33,376 nucleotides of DNA. Origin: Woeseiaceae bacterium (GTDB lineage Bacteria > Pseudomonadota > Gammaproteobacteria > Steroidobacterales > Woeseiaceae). The notes beneath the pieces were generated by a model. That model did no database searches and was not told where the DNA came from. It saw only the letters and a program-made list of their open reading frames with translations. The translations under genes and the position numbers were made by a program. Positions 27,747 to 33,376 of this stretch are shown piece by piece. The stretch is from the NCBI GenBank assembly GCA_022866645.1, contig JALHUQ010000155.1, positions 1-33,376 of the forward strand, read 5' to 3'. Each line of letters begins with the position of its first letter. Position 1 is the first letter of the stretch.

Positions 27747-29027
27747 ATGAACTGCATCTCAGGATCGATATTACTGATCTGCCTGTTTAGCTGCGTGGCG
27801 TGCGACGCCCCGGCGTCCGAAACCGAAGCTGGTGGGGCATCGCTGAACTACGACGTGCATTACGATATCGTACCTGACCCCAACGGAGGATCCGTCGCGG
27901 TTAAAATGACGGTGACGCAGTCCCGCGGACAGCTGCGAGAACTATCCTTCGATATCGCCGATATTGAGGCGTCAGAAATTGAAGCAGACGGTGAGTTAGT
28001 CATCCTCGATAACCGAGTCAGTTGGCGACCCGGACGTAGCGGCGGCAGTTTACGATGGAGATCCGTAATCTCACACCGACACGGCAATGATGGCTACGAC
28101 GCCTGGTTGAACGGCAGCTGGGGCATATTTCGAGCAGAGGACATCATCCCCAGAGCCCACTCGCGGGCAATAAAGGGCGCAGCCAGCAATACGAGCGTAG
28201 CGTTTGAGCTGCCGAAGAACTGGACCGTGGCTTCAGAATACTCAACGCTGGAAAATCGAAATCCCGTTGTGATTCCCGCCAGGCGATTCGACCAACCGCG
28301 AGGTTGGATCGCGATGGGCAATCTGGGAATTCGACGTGAAACCATAGCCGGCACACGAGTAGTTGTGGCGGCACCCGAGGGCCAGCTTGTACGCCGCATG
28401 GATATGCTCGCACTGCTGAACTGGATCTTGCCGGAACTGAATCGAGTGCTACCCGATGCGATGCCGAAACTTACGATTGTTAGTGCTGGTGACCCGATGT
28501 GGCGAGGCGGCTTGTCGGCACCCGCGTCTATTTTTATTCATGCGAGTCGACCCCTGATCAGCGAAAACGCAACCAGCACTCTGGTACACGAGGTCTTTCA
28601 CGTAGCAATGGGCGCCACTTCGGCAGAGAGTGGATTTGACTGGATCGTCGAGGGCCTGGCTGAGTACTACAGCCTTGAGCTTTTGCAACGCGGCGGCGCA
28701 ATCACCGCTCGAAGATACCGGCAAGCCCTGCAGCAACAAGCGCGCTGGTCCGAAGACGCTGGCAAGCTTTGTGGAACGCGCTCGAGCGGTGCCACGACCG
28801 CGCTCGCCGTTATCCTGTTTCGTGATCTGGATAAGGAATTGCGCGAAAAGTCAGCTGGCAGGTTTAACCTCGATGATGTGATTGCCCGAATCGCGGCAAG
28901 CCGTTCGCGAGTCTCACTCGGGACTCTGGCGGATATCGTCACAGACTTATTGCAGGGCCCGTCCGATGTCCTGCAAATCGATAAACTTCCCGGCTGCCAA
29001 CAATACTGGCCTATTAGCGAGGCCTGA
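27747..29027 (+). CDS. Exported HExxH metallopeptidase-like protein (M61-like)
   Basis: 426 aa; N-terminal signal; HEVFHVAMGATSAESGFDWIVEGLAEYYSLELL (HExxH plus downstream Glu). Confidence 0.75.
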   Translation: MNCISGSILLICLFSCVACDAPASETEAGGASLNYDVHYDIVPDPNGGSVAVKMTVTQSRGQLRELSFDIADIEASEIEADGELVILDNRVSWRPGRSGGSLRWRSVISHRHGNDGYDAWLNGSWGIFRAEDIIPRAHSRAIKGAASNTSVAFELPKNWTVASEYSTLENRNPVVIPARRFDQPRGWIAMGNLGIRRETIAGTRVVVAAPEGQLVRRMDMLALLNWILPELNRVLPDAMPKLTIVSAGDPMWRGGLSAPASIFIHASRPLISENATSTLVHEVFHVAMGATSAESGFDWIVEGLAEYYSLELLQRGGAITARRYRQALQQQARWSEDAGKLCGTRSSGATTALAVILFRDLDKELREKSAGRFNLDDVIARIAASRSRVSLGTLADIVTDLLQGPSDVLQIDKLPGCQQYWPISEA

Positions 29028-29035
29028 GTATTTCT

Positions 29036-30526
29036 ATGGACGCAAATCATGATCTCGAACTGATACTACGATCGCGCACACCTATCGTAATCATCGAATC
29101 TCAGGACGAGGCACGCATCCTGGAGTTGCTGCAAGGAATCACGCTACGGCGGGCAACGAAGAGTTACATACCCTTGTTTCGCTGGACCATTACCGACGGC
29201 CTGCAAAGATTGGACATAGCTCTCGAACCGCAGGCGATCAACTCAAATCCTACAGACGTACTCAAGCATATCCGGGCCGTATCGAAACCGGGCATGTACG
29301 TGTTGCTGGATTTTCACCCCTTTCTCGACGACCCGATAAACGTACGATTACTCAAAGACATTTGTATTCAATTCAGAGATATCGAACGACAAATGATTCT
29401 GATGAGTCACAAAGTTACGATTCCGAGCGAGCTGGAAAGTTTCTGCGTGCGATTCGATATTGCGCTACCGACTGAGCAGGAACGAGTCCGCATCGTGCAG
29501 AAAGCCGTCGATGCATATTCCAGCGATAACCCCGGCAGCAGAGTCCAGATCGACCCGAAAGCCCATCATCTACTGATCAAGAATCTCGCCGGCCTGTCGA
29601 ACGCGGACACCGCCCGACTTGCCCGCAATGCAATTTATGTCGACGGCGCGATCAGCAAGAGTGACCTACCGAATGTGATGCAGGCCAAATACGAATTACT
29701 GAATCGTGGCGGCGCACTGCAATTCGAACATGACACAGCGACATTTGTCGACGTCGGCGGATTGTCGCGCCTGAAAGCGTGGCTATCGCAGAGGCGGCCA
29801 GCGTTTCGTGGCGACGAGAGTGCATCGCACCTCGACCCGCCAAAAGGCATTTTGTTGCTGGGCATCCAGGGGTGTGGCAAAAGTCTTGCAGCCAAGGCAA
29901 CAGCCGGGATATTCGGAGTGCCATTGTTGCGACTCGACTTCGGTGCGATTTACGACAAATACCATGGCGAAACGGAACGGAAGCTGCGCGAATCCCTGAA
30001 TACGGCTGATGTCATGTCACCCTGCGTGCTTTGGATCGATGAAATAGAAAAGGGAATCGCGGGGCGTGGCGGTGAAACTGGCACAACGCAGCGAGTATTG
30101 GGTACTTTTCTCACTTGGATGGCTGAGAAGAAAAGCCATGTCTTTATAGTCGCCACAGCGAATGACATCAGCACCCTGCCGCCTGAGTTAGTGAGAAAAG
30201 GTCGATTCGACGAAATCTTTTTCGTCGATCTTCCTACTCTCGAAATTCGGGCATCGATATTGGCCATACATCTTTCGAATCGACATCAGCCATTGGGCAA
30301 TTTTGACATTCCACGACTGGCCGCTGCTATGGAGGGGTTTTCCGGCGCAGAAATCGAACAGGCTGTCGTCTCGGCGTTGTACGCGGCTCACGCGAACAGG
30401 AAGCCCTTGGATACTGAATTCATAAGAGCCGAAATCCAACAGACCAGACCACTGTCTGTGGTGTTGAGCGAAAAGATATCTCAGATGCGAACCTGGGCAG
30501 CAGGCCGAACAGTATCCTGCGACTAA
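29036..30526 (+). CDS. Ycf46-like AAA ATPase
   Basis: 496 aa; Walker A GIQGCGKS, Walker B CVLWIDEIEK, GRFDEIFFVDLPTLEIRASILAIHL; N-terminal RSRTPIVIIESQDEARILELL typical of Ycf46-like proteins. Confidence 0.92.
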   Translation: MDANHDLELILRSRTPIVIIESQDEARILELLQGITLRRATKSYIPLFRWTITDGLQRLDIALEPQAINSNPTDVLKHIRAVSKPGMYVLLDFHPFLDDPINVRLLKDICIQFRDIERQMILMSHKVTIPSELESFCVRFDIALPTEQERVRIVQKAVDAYSSDNPGSRVQIDPKAHHLLIKNLAGLSNADTARLARNAIYVDGAISKSDLPNVMQAKYELLNRGGALQFEHDTATFVDVGGLSRLKAWLSQRRPAFRGDESASHLDPPKGILLLGIQGCGKSLAAKATAGIFGVPLLRLDFGAIYDKYHGETERKLRESLNTADVMSPCVLWIDEIEKGIAGRGGETGTTQRVLGTFLTWMAEKKSHVFIVATANDISTLPPELVRKGRFDEIFFVDLPTLEIRASILAIHLSNRHQPLGNFDIPRLAAAMEGFSGAEIEQAVVSALYAAHANRKPLDTEFIRAEIQQTRPLSVVLSEKISQMRTWAAGRTVSCD

Positions 30527-30601
30527 ATCCCATTTGACGTAACACACAAAAATTTCCGCTGGCAAGTCAGTGACTGAGAGTAGCCGTGATAAACTATCGC
30601 C

Positions 30602-32074
30602 ATGGCAAATGACAGCAATAATATCAATGAGTTAGTCGAAGAGGACGACGATCCTACTGTCGAGCTGCAGGCGCCATCGATTTTGTTGAACAGCGACAAT
30701 CTCTCGGAAGCAGATGCGAGAACCTTCGATGAACACGACGACGGTGACAAGGAGCTGCCGCCAGGCGTTACAGTTTCGGAACTAGAGTTCGATCAACAAT
30801 CACGCAAAAAAACGATCGACCAGCTTCAATGCGACATTCAGCAGCTGCACGCAAAATGGCTTGGGCTGGAAACCGAGATCGGCGTTCGCCAGACGCAAAC
30901 TGATCAGCTCAATATTGAAATCAAATCCTTGCGCGATGTTGCCGCGCGCAAATCGAGCCTCATCAAGAAACGTGATCGTAAGATCAAGTCTTTGAAATTG
31001 GAAATTCGACAACGCGATGAAAGTTTCCGCCAGTTGACTTCGCGCTACGAGAATCTGCGACTGACTCAGGCCGACAGGTCCTCGGCGTCACAAAAATCGG
31101 AACCTGGCACGTCGAATAGCAATCACGATTTTGATGCAAGCAATCACCAGCGACGTCTTCAACAGTCAGAACAGTATGCCGATTCAATACGTCAGCAGTC
31201 CCAGGATCTCATCCAGACTAACTCGCGTCTCGAACGCCAAATCGAAAATCTGTCGCAGTCGTTATCGGGCGGGTCGCAAGAAAATGCCCGGTTGAGGGAT
31301 GAGCGGGCATTGATGGTTGCGTCAGTTGAGAATATGCAGGCTGAACTGGACGCTATTCGACTTCAGCACGACAACGAAATACGCATGCTGCGATTTGAAC
31401 TTGGCGAAGCACAGAATACCGTAGTACAGACCGATGATATGAACCATCAGCTCGCGTCAGACCTGATCGATGCTCGTACTTTCAAGGAAGGACTTGAGCG
31501 CGTGCTCGGAGACGTCGAGGAACGATCGGCTGTGCGCATCAAGGAACTGCAAAAGGAAGTTATCAAGCTCAATCGTAAAGCGGAGAATCTTGAGCAAAAG
31601 TTAACGACGAAAAGCGAGGCTATCTCAATTCTGCTGAGCGAGTTGGCGAAGAAATCGGAACATATCGAGTCAATTGGCGAGATAGAGGACGTCATTCACG
31701 ACATCGACGAGAGGATGTCGGAGCACAGCTTCAAAAACGACGTAAATAGTAAGCGCACGCCTGTCGACAGGATTACGCGAGTGCTTCTCGGCACGGTCGA
31801 TGGCCAGGTACTTCGCTTCCCTTTGTTCAAAGACCGATTGACCATCGGGCGAACCAAGGACAATGACATTCAGCTTAAAGCGGCTTCTGTCAGCCGGCGA
31901 CATGCGGTCATTCAAACTGATGGCGAGCAGACGCGCATTGTCGACTGGGATAGCAAGAACGGCATTCAGGTCAATTCCGAAAAAGTGTCAGAACAGATCC
32001 TCGCTCATGGCGACGTCGTAATGATCGGCGACGCACGATTTCGATATGAGGAACGCAAGAAACGCGACTCCTGA
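30602..32074 (+). CDS. Coiled-coil protein with C-terminal FHA domain
   Basis: 490 aa; long Glu/Lys/Arg/Gln-rich heptad region, then FPLFKDRLTIGRTKDNDIQLKAASVSRRHAVIQTDGEQTRIVDWDSKNGIQVNSEKV (GR...SRRHA...NG FHA motif). Confidence 0.92.
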   Translation: MANDSNNINELVEEDDDPTVELQAPSILLNSDNLSEADARTFDEHDDGDKELPPGVTVSELEFDQQSRKKTIDQLQCDIQQLHAKWLGLETEIGVRQTQTDQLNIEIKSLRDVAARKSSLIKKRDRKIKSLKLEIRQRDESFRQLTSRYENLRLTQADRSSASQKSEPGTSNSNHDFDASNHQRRLQQSEQYADSIRQQSQDLIQTNSRLERQIENLSQSLSGGSQENARLRDERALMVASVENMQAELDAIRLQHDNEIRMLRFELGEAQNTVVQTDDMNHQLASDLIDARTFKEGLERVLGDVEERSAVRIKELQKEVIKLNRKAENLEQKLTTKSEAISILLSELAKKSEHIESIGEIEDVIHDIDERMSEHSFKNDVNSKRTPVDRITRVLLGTVDGQVLRFPLFKDRLTIGRTKDNDIQLKAASVSRRHAVIQTDGEQTRIVDWDSKNGIQVNSEKVSEQILAHGDVVMIGDARFRYEERKKRDS

Positions 32075-32112
32075 TCGGACCGGTTAAAATGTGAGAGCCC
32101 TCACGGTCTGAT
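32074..32112 (+). other. Two-part hairpin beginning at the stop codon of the FHA gene
   Basis: ATCGGACC (32074-32081)/GGTCTGAT (32105-32112; one G-U pair) enclosing GTGAG-AGCC-CTCAC (32091-32104). Confidence 0.45.
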
Positions 32113-32164
32113 ATTCTGGTTTGGCATATAGTTCGCTTCATTACATGGAACGTGAATTTAGCCG

Positions 32165-32464
32165 ATGATCAGCACAGCTGCAGGAAATCCATTAGCGCTG
32201 ACGGAAACTCAACAGGTCGCGCACAAGACTGGTAGTTTCGCCGCAAAAAAGATCTGGTTACCGAAATTTCTCTACGATCTCCTGCCCCATTTCTACCTGG
32301 TTTCAGGTGTCGCCGCTTTTTTTGCGACTTTGTATATCAGCGAGTGGTTTTGGGTATTGCCGCACTACCTGCTTTTTTCCGCCGCATGCCTGCATATGGG
32401 GTTTCTCGTTCACCGACGACGACGCTCGCAGAATCTCGATTCCTCTACCACAGATCAGTCTTGA
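32165..32464 (+). CDS. Small membrane protein, two predicted hydrophobic segments
   Basis: 99 aa; FYLVSGVAAFFATLYISEWFWVLPHYLLFSAACLHMGFLVHRRRRSQ. Confidence 0.6.
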   Translation: MISTAAGNPLALTETQQVAHKTGSFAAKKIWLPKFLYDLLPHFYLVSGVAAFFATLYISEWFWVLPHYLLFSAACLHMGFLVHRRRRSQNLDSSTTDQS

Positions 32465-32526
32465 CCCGGGTCCTGAGGTAAGCAAGGATAGGGCTCCTAA
32501 ATCCCGCGTTAGATCTACGAGCCGCA

Positions 32527-32832
32527 GTGACTTCGACAGCAGCACCCCTTCACGCCAGACAAGTTGCCAGCAAAGAGTTGGCATTGCTCACAGGCTTGCT
32601 TTTTTTCGGTCTGGTTGTCCTGCCGGTTATCATTTACAACGTTGGACAGTCAGTTTTTGGCGCCTATGGCGGTCTTGGTTATGCTGATTTTTTCGGCACT
32701 TTGAGCGCAAAAATTCGCGGCGGCGATGTTTTCGCGTGGTTTCTAATACTATCGCCCTACCTCGGATGGCAATGTCTGCGACTTATGATTTTCGCCTGGC
32801 GGATTTCCGGATCCTCAAAACGCGGAGCCTAG
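32527..32832 (+). CDS. Small membrane protein, two predicted hydrophobic segments (GTG start)
   Basis: 101 aa; ELALLTGLLFFGLVVLPVIIYNVGQSVFGAYGGLGYADFFGTLS...VFAWFLILSPYLGWQCLRLMIFAW. Confidence 0.6.
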   Translation: MTSTAAPLHARQVASKELALLTGLLFFGLVVLPVIIYNVGQSVFGAYGGLGYADFFGTLSAKIRGGDVFAWFLILSPYLGWQCLRLMIFAWRISGSSKRGA

Positions 32833-32861
32833 GCACTGTCGAGATTCTTGCCAAAACGACA

Positions 32862-32883
32862 AAACGTGACTTGCATCACATTT
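32862..32883 (+). promoter_or_regulatory. CRP/Vfr/Clp-like binding site
   Basis: AAACGTGACTTGCATCACATTT; 17/22 match to the E. coli CRP consensus AAATGTGATCTAGATCACATTT, with TCACATTT intact. Confidence 0.5.
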
Positions 32884-32919
32884 ATCGAAAGAAATTCAAT
32901 ATACCACTGCGACACTTTG

Positions 32920-32925
32920 TAAAAT
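32920..32925 (+). promoter_or_regulatory. Candidate -10 box (TAAAAT) downstream of the CRP-like site
   Basis: TAAAAT; inferred start of transcription about 60 nt from the CRP-site centre (class-I spacing). Confidence 0.35.
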
Positions 32926-33003
32926 ATTGGCTAGCGGCGGCATCGGCCCGTCGTCCCGATTTTTTTGCACGCGCACGTAGACAGGCGACCACGGCACACA
33001 GAA

Positions 33004-33366
33004 ATGATGGAGAAATTAAAGAACTGGTTGAAAGAGCGATTTTCAGCCGACGAATCCACGCCACCGGAGCCCTTGCGACGTACCGGCGCACACCCTGCTG
33101 CGCGCCGACAACGACCGACTGTACAGAAAACCAGCAAAGAATTCGTGAAGAACGACAGCAAGCTCTCACCGACAATCGAAGACGGTGGCCCTGGCAAGAA
33201 CGTGCTGATTCGGAATAAGTACATCCGTGAAGACACCGGTACGCACGAGACATTGAAGATTCTGGACGATTCGCTCATTGATTCTGGTGAGGAAACCGGA
33301 ATCGACCCTTACAACACCGGCGGCTTCGATCGGTCCAGGAATTGGAGCAGTCGCTTCAGAAAGTAA
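33004..33366 (+). CDS. Small charged protein of unknown function (start taken at MMEKLKNWL; ORF track 32965)
   Basis: MMEKLKNWLKERFSADESTPPEPLRRTGAHPAARRQRPTVQKTSKEFVKNDSKLSPTIEDGGPGKNVLIRNKYIRED...DPYNTGGFDRSRNWSSRFRK. Confidence 0.55.
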   Translation: MMEKLKNWLKERFSADESTPPEPLRRTGAHPAARRQRPTVQKTSKEFVKNDSKLSPTIEDGGPGKNVLIRNKYIREDTGTHETLKILDDSLIDSGEETGIDPYNTGGFDRSRNWSSRFRK

Positions 33367-33376
33367 ATTCCTTCGG

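Noticed and set aside
32736-33218. 160-aa plus-strand ORF MVSNTIALPRMAMSATYDFRL...
   Set aside because: Overlaps two better-supported ORFs in another frame and has low-complexity, shadow-like composition.
1-33376. CRISPR array, transposase, integrase, tRNA or phage module
   Set aside because: No regularly spaced direct repeats, DDE/HUH/tyrosine recombinase motifs or tRNA cloverleaf (other than the tmRNA tRNA-like domain) were seen by eye.

Overview
Gammaproteobacterial chromosomal window, mostly core genes plus accessory envelope and signalling genes. The first half has carB (partial), carA, dapB, dnaJ, dnaK, grpE and hrcA on the minus strand. These are followed by nadK and recN (+), fur (-), bamE (+), rnfH, ratA and an SNF-type Na+ symporter (-), then smpB and tmRNA (+; tag ANEDNYALAA). 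Downstream of tmRNA is a four-gene envelope cassette on the minus strand: a CsgG-like protein, a small PEGA-like lipoprotein, a DUF4810-like lipoprotein and a DUF799/GNA1162-like lipoprotein. Next come a REP-like palindrome, a secreted DSP/PTP-like phosphatase with a 579-codon secreted protein, a GNAT, a saccharopine-dehydrogenase-like reductase, a DUF1684-like protein, typA/bipA, an SrkA/YihE-like kinase, two tandem unknown lipoproteins, an NlpC/P60 lipoprotein, a HExxH (M61-like) protein, a Ycf46-like AAA ATPase, a coiled-coil/FHA protein and small membrane or charged ORFs. Most notable: (i) dapB has no ATG, GTG or TTG ahead of its essential GAGRMG motif, and an ATC with a good Shine-Dalgarno sits exactly where the start should be; (ii) a sigma32-like promoter precedes grpE, with hrcA present but no CIRCE seen; (iii) the CsgG-like cassette has an extra PEGA-like lipoprotein; (iv) there is an AAA/FHA/gluzincin neighbourhood with a strong CRP-like site at its far end. 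I saw no CRISPR array, transposase, integrase or tRNA gene. All family names come from reading motifs by eye; no database search was run.
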